Assembly: GCF_003208435.1 (NCBI RefSeq)
Contig: NZ_QKMF01000025.1
Span: 1 to 46,641, forward strand
From: Pelagimonas varians
GTDB lineage: Bacteria; Pseudomonadota; Alphaproteobacteria; Rhodobacterales; Rhodobacteraceae
DNA: 46,641 bases
Direction of reading: 5' to 3'
The notes beneath the pieces were generated by a model. The model searched no databases and was not told where the DNA came from. It saw only the letters and a list, made by a program, of their open reading frames with translations. Of this stretch, positions 33,920-43,059 are shown in pieces; the first letter of the stretch is position 1; each line of letters begins with the position of its first letter. Made by a program: the position numbers and the translations under genes.

Positions 33920-36900
33920 TCAGGTCTGTAGCCGCTGTTTGACAAACGGGCTTTGGTGCCACGGCACAGAGAGTTCCGGGTCATGGATCTGGCTGCGCGC
34001 CTCCGACGTCAGTGTCAGATACTTCTTGTATTCCGCCGCATCCCCCCAGTGCTGGCCGCGGGCGACTTCGGCCTTGGCTTTGGCGCGGAAGGCGGCATTG
34101 TACTTGAAATGGCCAAAGATCAGCTCGCGTTTGGCCACCTGTGCATCTGCGATGAAATGCAGACCCGCCGACAAATGCATAAACGGATGATAGCGCAGCA
34201 GCGCCAGCTTTTGGGCCACAAACAGATTGGGCGTTGAGCCGGGGATCAAACGGTGGCGTAGCGCGGATGTCCAAGCCGGTGCATCGCAATAGGGGCCGCG
34301 CATCAGGCAATGATCTAGAAACGGATCGCGATCGGCAAAGCCCGCTTCGGCAAAGGGGTCGCCGCTGGCAAAATCTGCGGCCTCAAGCGGCCCTTCGGGA
34401 TACATATCAAGCATAAAGATCCGCACGGCTTCGGCGCTGTCAAGATCCGGGGATTTTAGCAAATCAGGCAAGGTTTGGGTCTGGTTTTCCTGCCAGACCA
34501 GCAATTCATCCGCATCGGCAACCAGCGACCATTTGTGCATGCGAAAGGCGGCCATCATCGCCTGTTGCCAGCCGACGCCATAAGCCGATTTGTTGTAGTC
34601 GGTATCAACAGAAAACAGCGCGACATCGGGTTGCTGCGCCAGATATTCCAAGGTGCCGTCATCAGAACAATTGTCTGCAATCAAAAACGCAGTCACGCCA
34701 AGGCGGCGATAATGGGCCAGAAAATGCGGCAGCATGAACATCTCATTGCGCATGCAGGCAACCACCGCAACGTCGGCGTCGCGGGCGGCCTGGACTGTCG
34801 CCTCGGAGCTGATGAGTTCCAGCGCGTTGCTTTGAAACCCCAGACGGGCCGCTTGAAAGCTGGGCCAAATTTTGGGGGGACGCAAATCATTGGTTTTGAG
34901 CTGCGCCATCGCCCCGGCCAGATCGTGGTGGTTATCAAGGTGTGCCAATTGCAGTGGCGCGGCCTGAGACGGCAAAAAGCTGTTGAGCCATGTCGCGACC
35001 GGGATCGCATCCTTGTGCGAGCGGCGGCGCACCGAGGTCAGGTAATCTTCGTCAGAGACATGGATACTGCGCAGGGCCAGCAGATCGCCCAGCATTTTGT
35101 CTTCCATAAAGGAGGCGGCAATAATCTGTTGTCCCGATGCGCTTTGGGCAGCATCCAGCGCGGCCTTCATCGCAGTCCGGCTGAGGGCATAGCCCGAACC
35201 GCCATCCGCATAAGACGAGGGCTCTGGTGACTTATCCAGCTCGAAGCGCCCGCGGTCCGACGTGGATTTCACTTGGTGCCAAGCACGGTCCAACTGACCC
35301 GGAGCGCGTTCTAGGCGGCGGCCGTAATAGTGGCTTTTGCGGTAGCTGAGAGATTGGAAAAACAACGGGGCATTGAGAAAACAATCATCGTCGATTTTCA
35401 GCATATGCGCGTAGGGGGTGTTGTCATGCACCCATTTGATTGCGGCCAATGTCTTTTGCGGCAGGCCTTCGTAATCGTCGGGGGCCTCAAGATGCACCAC
35501 ATCGCCGCGCAATTGCCCGTCTCCATCGCCGACAACCACCACATAGGGAATGCCCAGATCCTTGAGCATCGTCAGCCAGCTGGCACGCAGGGCAGGGATG
35601 CGGTCATCAAGATAGGCGCGGCAGGAAAAAACCGTGACAACCGTATCATACAGGGGCGAAGCCGGAGCGCAGGGCAGCAGATCTTGGGCGAAAGGCGGGG
35701 CTTCCAGTTCCAGACACAGGCGCTTTGCATCTTGATCGGGGTGCCCCGCAAGCCGCGCCAAAGGCGAGACAAGCGCCGACGCATGGGGCAGTTCGCGCCG
35801 GGCGAGGGCGGGGACATTTGCGATCTGCGCATCGATCCATTGGGCAATCGGGCCGCTGGGTTGGCCCTGATCTAGACGGATCGCCAGCAAGCTGAGCCCA
35901 AGGCCGATCCCGAGGAAGCCTTGATCGATCCCGCTGAGCGGTTCAAACGTTTGCAACAGCGCGCTGTCTGATCCGGTTTCGGGGGATTTCTGCGCGGCTT
36001 CGATGCGCCGCGCGGCGCTGTGTTGGCAATCCAAGTGAGGCGCGCGCGTCACCAATGGATAGAGATCGGCGATCCCGTCGCGGGCCAGATCCATCAAGGC
36101 AGGATCGATCGGGGGGCTGGATGGGAAGGCCAGATGCCGGATCGCGGCGCCTGCGGGGTCTTTGGGGCCAGCCAACAGCGGGGCCGTCGGGCCGGTGCTG
36201 CTGGTCGGGCCAAGCAATTCAACACGCAAGCGGGCCGCTTCAAGACTGCCTTCCGCCTCGAAAAAGCATAGGGCGCGGTCGATTTCCGCCAGATTGGATG
36301 TGCCTGCCTTGGCTTCAAGAATGGTGTTGAAATAGTGATGCGCCTGAGCCAGGTGCGCAGGAACAGAGCCTGTTTCATCGATCATCTGCCAGAATGTCCG
36401 CGACAGACCATAGATGCCAAGACAGAATTTATGCACATCGCGGTGCATCTTGTCGGTACGTTTCAAATCGGTGACCAGCCAGACTGCGCTGCGCGTCATC
36501 TCGCGGCAATGGGTGCGGCCCCAATAGGTTTCGGCTTGGCCGCGGACCAGCGCCATCCATGAAAACAGCATACCATCGCGCAGGCTATCGGGCACCCCCG
36601 ATAGCGTTTGTGCGCGCCGCATGGCCCAAGACACCGGCGGTGTCAAAATCCAGCCCTCATCGCTGCGTTTTGCCAGATCCTGCGCGGCCTCTTCGAGGGC
36701 GTCATAATCGCCGTTCAACAGCATAAACGGCAACATCGCCGATAGGCTCCAGACATCGCCGCCCGGCGCAGGGGTGTAGTTGTTTACACCAGCGGCGCGG
36801 GCCTGATCATAGAGAACTTCAAAGGTCTGGCCCTGGCTGCAAAACACTTCGGACAGGTTGAGATACAAAAGTTTCAGACTGTCTTTTGGCAGCGCTATAT

Positions 36901-39850
36901 CGGCCAGGGTCTGGGCTGGATCCACAGGCGGGTGCGCGCTTTGACTTTGTGAAAAACGGGTCAGGGCCACATTGATCTGCGCCGTGACAGGATCGGGCTT
37001 TGCCAAAGCCTCTTCGACAATTGGTATATGGTCTTGGGTCGGGGCCGCTGCGGGCCGTTGGAGATAATCCGAAAGGCCAAGCCCGTGTGACAAGGTGTCG
37101 ACAGCGTATTGTGTGGCTTTGGGCAAAAGCGGCAAGAGATTGCCCAGTTGCACATGTTCCAACACCAGTGCAGCCAATGCAGCATCCTGTTTTGCCAATC
37201 CCTGATCGCAGACCGTCACAATCCGGTCGGCCATGTCTTGGCGGCTAAGCGATAGGGCGCTGCCACCTGAGAGCGAGAATGTGACTTTGTCTTTACCGGT
37301 TGCCCATATCTTTCCCGATGGCTGTGCCACCAGTCCGGCTTGATGGCCGCTGAAAGTGGCTTCGGTTACCAGCATCGGCACACCGTCATGATCAAGCGTT
37401 TGACCCTGCGCAGATTGCGCCGCGCGCAGCATCAAACGCGGGTCCAGCGCCAGTTCCTTTGTGGGCTTTTGCGGAATGATGTCGGTGGGGTTGATCCCGA
37501 CTTCGGGCGAAAAATGGGTGATCTTGTCCAAAGAGGCAAAACCGCTGCGCCGCCAAAGGCGCCGCTGGGTGAGATGAAACACCTCTTGTCCGTCAACAAG
37601 AACGCGGACTGTCGGCCGTGCAATATCGATTTGAACAACATGGCCCTGCCGGCTGAGGGCAAAGGGTTTGATACGCTCTGCCCGCCAACGCCCGTCTGTG
37701 TGGCTGTCATTGCAAATAATTCTCTGTTCTTTCAGGCGAAACGACAGATGCAACGGAATGTGCGGTCCCTTTTTGATGTTAAAATCGAGATTGGCAAAAT
37801 CGGCTTGCTGAAAATCGACGCGAAACTTCAAACAGGCATGGGTGTGGACAGGAAAGAGATACTTGGGCGGTGATTTGGTCTTGGCGGGTTTCGCAGGGTG
37901 GGGCACCAGCGCAGGCAGCCCAAGCAGGCTTTGCGGGTTCAGGATCTTGGCCAGACGCGGGCCGATATTGGGGTCAAATCCGGCGGGATCCACATGGGGA
38001 CCGGAAAAGCCGCGCAACAGGCTGTTGGCGCTCATGGTGGCCAGTGACAGGGTTTTTCGTGGGCCAGAGGCGGGTAGGGCAGTGTCGATATGGTGGCGCA
38101 GGACACGGGCATAAAGCCGCTTTTGCCAACCCAGCGGCAGGATGCCTGTGGCGCTGGCGGGCAGGGCGCGCAGCATGGACTTATAGGTTAGGCTTGCTGA
38201 CACTGCACGCGGGGGCGGCGCGTCAAATGCGGCGATTGCGGTGGTCGGCCAGGCCACATAGGCCCCACGCTTGGCCACCAGCATCGCGGCAAGGCCAAAG
38301 CCCCAATCCGGACCAACGCCGGTTTTCGCGCGGGGGCGTGAGGCAAATTTCAGACCCTGTTCCGCCAAAAAAGACCGTTTGAACAGCTTGGTTTGTAGAT
38401 GGGGACCGGCGCGTAAAGCTTGCGCAGCGGTGATCTGTTCGGGGGCGGCAATGTCAGGATCACCCGGTTGCCATGGCGCATCCAACAACCCGGATTCCAC
38501 CGGTGCATCCGGCCCTGTTCCCATTCGAAATGCGGATTGGGTGACGTCGGCGTCATGGCGCAGTGCGGTCTCAACCCAGTCGGATAAGGCGGCCGGGTGC
38601 AGCACATCTCCGGCGGTTAGGAAATGCACATAGAGCCCCTGCGCCAGATCAAGGCCAGCTTGTAATAGGTTGTTTTTGAAAGGAGGTTGAGCCAAATGGA
38701 TCTGGGCCAAAGGCGTGTCCCTGGCGGCGTTTCTGGCGGTTTGCGCGGCTTTTTCACCCTCACAGATCACCAGGATTTCGCGGCCGGGACCAAATTGCGT
38801 GGTCAGGCTGTGCAGCGTGTCTTGCAAAGCCTTTGGACCGGTCGCGTTTGCGGTGCAGGGAACAACCACACTCAGCGGCAGTTGGCCAGAGATCTCAAGG
38901 CCCCATGCGCGGGCAATGTCAGGGTCCCAATCGGCACTATAGGTCAGGCCCTGATCGTTGAGAAAATCGACCGTAGCCGCCACAAAGCGGGATCGGCGGA
39001 CGGGATCTTTGAGGGCGGTGCTGCGCTCGAAACTCAGGCGCGATACCATGCGGGCCATGGCTTGGGCACCGCCGGGTCTGGAGCTGGCGTGCATCAGCTG
39101 TGACATGTCGCGCAGCACATCGAATTGCTCGAACACCCGGTCACTGTCTTGGGTGGTGATTTGGCCGATGCGGCCTTGGGTTTGCAAATAGAGCGGCTGT
39201 GGCAGGTGCAAGATATGATCGGTCCGATCAGCAGCCCTTAGAAAAAACCCGTGGTCTTCGAACCAAAGTCCTTCGTCAAAGCGCAAATCTTCGATCAAGG
39301 CGCGGCGATAGAGCTTGTTCCACGCCGAGGGGAAATGGCGCACCACATCGGACCAGTCATGAAAGGCGAAACGCTGCGGTGTGTGGTGCAAAGACAGGTC
39401 TGCGCTGCCGTGAATGGCGGAATGGGTGGTGCCATTGCCATCTGGAAAACACGACTGGATCCCGCAGGCCACCCAATCCGCACCGCTGTCCTGCAAGGCC
39501 TGCCAAAGCTGGGCCAGATAGTCCGGCATCACCCGGTCATCCCCGTCCACAAAAGCAATGCAGCCCCCGCGGGCATGGTCCAATCCGGTATTGCGCGCGC
39601 CGGACAATCCGCGATTTTCTTGAACGATCACCTCAAAGCGCGGATCACCGGCGATGGCGCTTCGGGCGATTGCGGCGCTGTCATCGGTGGACCCGTCATC
39701 AATCACAATGACTTCGAAATTTTCAAAGGTCTGACTGCGCAGACTGTGTAGGCAGGCAGCGATGTGACCCGTGACGTTATAGACCGGAACAATCACCGAT
39801 ATGGAAACAGATGGTGTCAGGGCGGTTTGGCCGGAACGCGTCAGTGTCAT
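33920..39850 (-). CDS. Giant multi-glycosyltransferase protein with galectin-like domain (1976 aa)
   Basis: With ATG 39850 (MTLTRSGQTALTPSVSISVI) the protein has 1976 aa; a longer frame to 39961 is possible but overlaps the divergent promoter region. Modules in order: GT2 at about 14-250 (VIVPVYNVTGHIAACL, DGDD at 102-105); a second GT-A-like unit at 325-550 (LSVVVPCTANA, weak metal site); a galectin-like domain at about 664-785; a helical, TPR-like region to about 1395; a GT31/Fringe-like unit at about 1400-1605 (FSCRAYLDDRIPALRASW, KIDDDCFLN); and a C-terminal GT92-like unit from about 1690 (VACMRNEMFMLPHFLAHYRR, VADADELL). The last two have clear acidic metal motifs. Several modules in one chain suggest a processive or repeat-unit synthase. 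Confidence 0.85.
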   Translation of the reverse strand: MTLTRSGQTALTPSVSISVIVPVYNVTGHIAACLHSLRSQTFENFEVIVIDDGSTDDSAAIARSAIAGDPRFEVIVQENRGLSGARNTGLDHARGGCIAFVDGDDRVMPDYLAQLWQALQDSGADWVACGIQSCFPDGNGTTHSAIHGSADLSLHHTPQRFAFHDWSDVVRHFPSAWNKLYRRALIEDLRFDEGLWFEDHGFFLRAADRTDHILHLPQPLYLQTQGRIGQITTQDSDRVFEQFDVLRDMSQLMHASSRPGGAQAMARMVSRLSFERSTALKDPVRRSRFVAATVDFLNDQGLTYSADWDPDIARAWGLEISGQLPLSVVVPCTANATGPKALQDTLHSLTTQFGPGREILVICEGEKAAQTARNAARDTPLAQIHLAQPPFKNNLLQAGLDLAQGLYVHFLTAGDVLHPAALSDWVETALRHDADVTQSAFRMGTGPDAPVESGLLDAPWQPGDPDIAAPEQITAAQALRAGPHLQTKLFKRSFLAEQGLKFASRPRAKTGVGPDWGFGLAAMLVAKRGAYVAWPTTAIAAFDAPPPRAVSASLTYKSMLRALPASATGILPLGWQKRLYARVLRHHIDTALPASGPRKTLSLATMSANSLLRGFSGPHVDPAGFDPNIGPRLAKILNPQSLLGLPALVPHPAKPAKTKSPPKYLFPVHTHACLKFRVDFQQADFANLDFNIKKGPHIPLHLSFRLKEQRIICNDSHTDGRWRAERIKPFALSRQGHVVQIDIARPTVRVLVDGQEVFHLTQRRLWRRSGFASLDKITHFSPEVGINPTDIIPQKPTKELALDPRLMLRAAQSAQGQTLDHDGVPMLVTEATFSGHQAGLVAQPSGKIWATGKDKVTFSLSGGSALSLSRQDMADRIVTVCDQGLAKQDAALAALVLEHVQLGNLLPLLPKATQYAVDTLSHGLGLSDYLQRPAAAPTQDHIPIVEEALAKPDPVTAQINVALTRFSQSQSAHPPVDPAQTLADIALPKDSLKLLYLNLSEVFCSQGQTFEVLYDQARAAGVNNYTPAPGGDVWSLSAMLPFMLLNGDYDALEEAAQDLAKRSDEGWILTPPVSWAMRRAQTLSGVPDSLRDGMLFSWMALVRGQAETYWGRTHCREMTRSAVWLVTDLKRTDKMHRDVHKFCLGIYGLSRTFWQMIDETGSVPAHLAQAHHYFNTILEAKAGTSNLAEIDRALCFFEAEGSLEAARLRVELLGPTSSTGPTAPLLAGPKDPAGAAIRHLAFPSSPPIDPALMDLARDGIADLYPLVTRAPHLDCQHSAARRIEAAQKSPETGSDSALLQTFEPLSGIDQGFLGIGLGLSLLAIRLDQGQPSGPIAQWIDAQIANVPALARRELPHASALVSPLARLAGHPDQDAKRLCLELEAPPFAQDLLPCAPASPLYDTVVTVFSCRAYLDDRIPALRASWLTMLKDLGIPYVVVVGDGDGQLRGDVVHLEAPDDYEGLPQKTLAAIKWVHDNTPYAHMLKIDDDCFLNAPLFFQSLSYRKSHYYGRRLERAPGQLDRAWHQVKSTSDRGRFELDKSPEPSSYADGGSGYALSRTAMKAALDAAQSASGQQIIAASFMEDKMLGDLLALRSIHVSDEDYLTSVRRRSHKDAIPVATWLNSFLPSQAAPLQLAHLDNHHDLAGAMAQLKTNDLRPPKIWPSFQAARLGFQSNALELISSEATVQAARDADVAVVACMRNEMFMLPHFLAHYRRLGVTAFLIADNCSDDGTLEYLAQQPDVALFSVDTDYNKSAYGVGWQQAMMAAFRMHKWSLVADADELLVWQENQTQTLPDLLKSPDLDSAEAVRIFMLDMYPEGPLEAADFASGDPFAEAGFADRDPFLDHCLMRGPYCDAPAWTSALRHRLIPGSTPNLFVAQKLALLRYHPFMHLSAGLHFIADAQVAKRELIFGHFKYNAAFRAKAKAEVARGQHWGDAAEYKKYLTLTSEARSQIHDPELSVPWHQSPFVKQRLQT

Positions 39851-39980
39851 GAGATCTCTGCAGTAAGTTAACGCGGTTGTACCGCGAGTTGTGGGGCTTT
39901 GCACGAGGGGAAAGCGCGGCTTGTCGGCAGAGGGGCTAGATGCTACCAGATTTGCCAACAATGCAGGTAGGATAGGTCAC

Positions 39981-40742
39981 GTGAGTTCCCCGTATATCAT
40001 CTGGACGTTGCGCCGCACCGGCGGCACCACACTCGCAGGGCTTTTGGCAGTCTTGTCAGAACATTCTGGCGTTCAACACGAACCTTTTAACCCCGAGCGG
40101 GTATTTGGCGCGGTCACGAAAGGCTGGTTTGAACACAAGGATGAGGATCTCTTGCGGGCAGATCTAAAGCGGGTTCTGGCGAAACGTCCTTTGATCAAGC
40201 ATTGTTTTGAATTGCTGCCTGATCCGTTCAACCGGCTGTTGCTCGAGGTCTCGACCGAGCTTGGCTATGTGCAGATCGTGCTGGACCGCGAAGCCGAGGT
40301 CGACCGGATTTTGTCATTGGAATTGGCCCGGCTGACCGGAGCGTGGGGTAAACAAGAGGCCTGGAAAGTGTTTCAGGATTTGCAGAACGGCACAGCGCAG
40401 GCTGCGCCGTTTGACGCGCCGGGTGCGGTGGCGCACCTAAAAGTCTGTCAGACCTACCGGCACAAGATAAAGACGTTGATGGATGATCACGGTATCACAC
40501 CGTTTGTGGTCTATTTTGAACAGGTCTATGCGGACCCTCAAAAGGGGCGCCAAAAGGTGGCAGACCTGTTGGATTTCTTGGGTATAAATCCGGCGGATCA
40601 CGGCAACTACAACGCCTTGCTCACCGTTGCCTTGACGCAAAAGGGCCAAAAATCGGGTCGGATTTTGGATTTTGTGCCCAATCTCGATACCACGCGTATC
40701 CAGCTTGAAGAGGCGCTCGGGGATGCACCGTTCCGGTTCTGA
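39981..40742 (+). CDS. Sulfotransferase-like P-loop protein
   Basis: The start is GTG 39981 with AGGA eight bases upstream; the frame reads back to 39891 without support. The 253-aa protein opens VSSPYIIWTLRRTGGTTLAG, a sulfotransferase-type phosphosulfate loop (RRTGGTT), then EHSGVQHEPFNPERV and VLDREAEVDRILSLELARLT, the usual second region. It is close in layout to the proteins at 6623 and 31652. It is divergent from the giant gene across about 130 bases, so the two may share a promoter region. Confidence 0.7.
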   Translation: MSSPYIIWTLRRTGGTTLAGLLAVLSEHSGVQHEPFNPERVFGAVTKGWFEHKDEDLLRADLKRVLAKRPLIKHCFELLPDPFNRLLLEVSTELGYVQIVLDREAEVDRILSLELARLTGAWGKQEAWKVFQDLQNGTAQAAPFDAPGAVAHLKVCQTYRHKIKTLMDDHGITPFVVYFEQVYADPQKGRQKVADLLDFLGINPADHGNYNALLTVALTQKGQKSGRILDFVPNLDTTRIQLEEALGDAPFRF

Positions 40743-40963
40743 ACCAAGATCTGCGCGTATGGCCGCTTTTGCGAACGGGATCTTTGGAAAACAGCCATTG
40801 TTTTTGGTGGAAGCGGCCGTTTTCGCCGGTGATAGATAACCATGAGTTTCGGCTGGCGCGGTGTCTCAGATAGAAGTTCGATCTTGCTTTTTTCGCCGCA
40901 CAGGGGCGCTGTGTGCGTGCGTCAGCGGTCAATGGGTTAGTCCAAAATTGTCGGGAGTTTGCA

Positions 40964-42172
40964 ATGCAGCGGCATGTAAATCTATTTGAGCCACTCGAAC
41001 TGCCCTGCGGTGCCGTCCTTAAGAACCGTATCGCAAAATCGGCCATGTCGGATTCGTTGGGGGATGGAACGGGGCATCCGACAGCAGAGCAGATAAACCT
41101 TTACCTGCGATGGGCAGAAGGTGGGGTGGCGGTATCCATTGTCGGCGAGGTTCAGGGCAATCCCGGCTACGCGGAGAAACCCGGCAATCTCGTGCTCAAC
41201 GAGATGTCCGACCTCAAGAGCTTTCGGAAATTGGCCGAAAATGGCGGCAGCAACGGTGCCCTTCTTTGGGTGCAACTCGGTCATGCCGGAGCGCTCTCCT
41301 ACGCTCCGACGAGCAATCCAAAGGGACCAAGTGCGCTTGATGTGCCGGGTTTGCGCTGCGCTGAAATGAGCGACGACGAAATCCACCAAGTCCCCAAGGA
41401 ATTCGCGCGGACAGCACGCCTCGCTCAACAGGCCGGTTTTGGCGGAGTAGAGGTTCACGCGGCGCACGGGTTCTTGCTTAGCCAGTTCTTGTCACCGTTG
41501 TTCAACAAACGCTGTGACAATTACGGTGGCCCAATCCAGAACCGCATGCGGCTTCTATTGGCCTCCATAGACGCGATCCGTGCCGCAGTCGGGCCGTATT
41601 TTCCGATTGCTGTAAAACTGAACTCCTCCGATCTTCTCGAAGGAGGGTTCGCCGAGGATGAGGCGCTTCAGGTTGTTGCCGCGCTCGATCAGTCTTCGGT
41701 CGATTTGATCGACATCAGCGGCGGAACCTACTTTCCCGGAGCAAAATCCGCTTCTGACGGGTCGGGGCACGGCCCCTATTTCATTCAGTTCGCCAAGCGC
41801 GCACGTAAGTTGACCTCCAAGCCTCTTATGCTGACCGGCGGTTTCAAGACACGTGAACAGGCCGATGAGGCGGTCACAAGTGGGGCTGTTGATATTGTCG
41901 GTCTCGCCCGTGCGCTGGTGCTTGAGCCTTCATTGCCAAATTACTGGATGAAGAACCGGTTGCGCGAACCTGCGTTTCCAAGGTTCGCAGAGGCTCCGGA
42001 GGGCGGCGTGACCGCGTGGTACACAATGCGGTTGACCGAGATCGGGGCGGACGAAGAAGTGCCAGAGTTTGGAGATTTGATGCTGGCCGTGCGGGATTAC
42101 GATGCAAGGGATGGCGCACGGGCGGAAATCTGGCGAAGCCACTTCGGCAACGATACTGTGGCCCTAAAGTGA
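40964..42172 (+). CDS. Old-yellow-enzyme family NADH:flavin oxidoreductase
   Basis: ATG 40964 has GGGAG six bases upstream; the protein is 402 aa. The TIM-barrel FMN reductase pattern is complete: NRIAKSAMSDSLGDG, LWVQLGHAGA, VEVHAAHGFLLSQFLSP, with the substrate-binding His pair, then MLTGGFKTREQADEAV and VDIVGLARALVLEP. It reduces C=C bonds of unsaturated carbonyl compounds; the substrate is unknown. It has no obvious link to the glycan pathway and is next to a serine resolvase, so it may be a passenger gene. The 221 bases before it contain no supported gene. Confidence 0.9.
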   Translation: MQRHVNLFEPLELPCGAVLKNRIAKSAMSDSLGDGTGHPTAEQINLYLRWAEGGVAVSIVGEVQGNPGYAEKPGNLVLNEMSDLKSFRKLAENGGSNGALLWVQLGHAGALSYAPTSNPKGPSALDVPGLRCAEMSDDEIHQVPKEFARTARLAQQAGFGGVEVHAAHGFLLSQFLSPLFNKRCDNYGGPIQNRMRLLLASIDAIRAAVGPYFPIAVKLNSSDLLEGGFAEDEALQVVAALDQSSVDLIDISGGTYFPGAKSASDGSGHGPYFIQFAKRARKLTSKPLMLTGGFKTREQADEAVTSGAVDIVGLARALVLEPSLPNYWMKNRLREPAFPRFAEAPEGGVTAWYTMRLTEIGADEEVPEFGDLMLAVRDYDARDGARAEIWRSHFGNDTVALK

Positions 42173-42235
42173 TGTCTATTGGAGCCAGAAATCGTTTCTT
42201 TTCTCGTCGGCCAGCCCCCCTTGTCAGACCCTATC

Positions 42236-42348
42236 GGTCAAAAACGGTCGTTTTTGACCCTTGCGCCCTGCCGGCCTGTTTTCAGGACACTTCTGAGGCT
42301 CAAAAACCCGGGTCAAAACAGATTGTGTTTTGAACCGTTTTTGATACC
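42236..42348. promoter_or_regulatory. Res-like recombination site (inverted GGTCAAAAAC motifs)
   Basis: The first site, 42236-42259, has arms GGTCAAAAAC and GTTTTTGACC around a four-base centre. A second, nested inverted repeat spans 42297-42348 with outer arms GGCTCAAAAACC / GTTTTTGATACC and inner arms GGTCAAAACA / TGTTTTGAACC. Six half-sites of the same motif just upstream of a serine resolvase form the arrangement of a res site, where the enzyme both recombines and represses its own gene. Motifs are seen; role is inferred. Confidence 0.7.
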
Positions 42349-42356
42349 GTCCAAAC

Positions 42357-42893
42357 ATGATTATTGGATATGCACGTGTCTCGACAGCGGACCAAAACCT
42401 TGATGCCCAAATCACGGCTTTGACAGAAGCCGGTGCGGAGCGCATTTTCGCGGACAAGATCAGCGGAGCAAAAAGATCACGCCCTGAGCTTGATCGACTT
42501 TTGGACCAACTCAGACCGGATGATGTGGTTCTGGTGACCAAGTATGACCGCCTTGCGCGTTCTCTGGTCGATCTTTTGGACATCGTGGCCCAGATCGAAA
42601 CCGTGCAGGCGGGGTTCAGATCCCTTGCCGAAGATATTGACACAACCACACCAGCGGGGCGTCTGATTTTCCACGTATTTGCATCCATCGCCCAGTTCGA
42701 GCGTGAACGCATCCGGGAACGGACGATGGAGGGGCTCAAGGCGGCTAGAGCAAAGGGCCGCGTCGGGGGGCGCCCCCCCGCCCTATCAGCGGATCAGAAA
42801 GCTGAAGTGCTGCGGTTAAAAAGCGAGGGGCGGGCGATGAAGGACATCGCAAATTTGTTCAAGGTGAGCTTGGCGACGGTAAAACGGGTGTAG
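42357..42893 (+). CDS. Serine recombinase / resolvase (Tn3-type family)
   Basis: This 178-aa enzyme opens MIIGYARVSTADQNLDAQIT, with the catalytic Ser in R-V-S. The family blocks DKISGAKRSRPELDRLL, LVTKYDRLARSLVDLL and FASIAQFERERIRERTMEGL are all present, and a C-terminal helix-turn-helix (KDIANLFKVSLATVKRV) binds the site. The length is typical of small resolvases. It probably resolves plasmid dimers or is the remnant of a Tn3-like element; no transposase is seen, so the first is more likely. The site at 42236-42348 lies immediately upstream. Confidence 0.93.
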   Translation: MIIGYARVSTADQNLDAQITALTEAGAERIFADKISGAKRSRPELDRLLDQLRPDDVVLVTKYDRLARSLVDLLDIVAQIETVQAGFRSLAEDIDTTTPAGRLIFHVFASIAQFERERIRERTMEGLKAARAKGRVGGRPPALSADQKAEVLRLKSEGRAMKDIANLFKVSLATVKRV

Positions 42894-43010
42894 CAAAATA
42901 CCCTTCAATCCGGATCACATAAGTCCTGACCTACGCCAAAGCTTGCTCATTCATAACGGGAGTTTGAGGGGCCGGTTTTAGACCAGCCCGCCCTGCGCGG
43001 AGTCCTCAAA

Positions 43011-43039
43011 TTGCTCAAGCGCCTAATGCGCTTGAGCAA
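43011..43039. terminator. Perfect 12-bp hairpin between resolvase and manB
   Basis: TTGCTCAAGCGC and GCGCTTGAGCAA form a perfect 12-base-pair stem with loop CTAAT, in the gap between convergent genes. It lacks a T-run, so it is either an imperfect bidirectional terminator or a protein-binding site. Confidence 0.5.
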
Positions 43040-43059
43040 AGTTGAAGCATCGCGCGTCC

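Noticed and set aside
40743-42900. Complete Tn3-type transposon
   Set aside because: Only the resolvase and a res-like site are seen. No tnpA transposase or 38-bp terminal repeats were found, so a dimer-resolution role is preferred.
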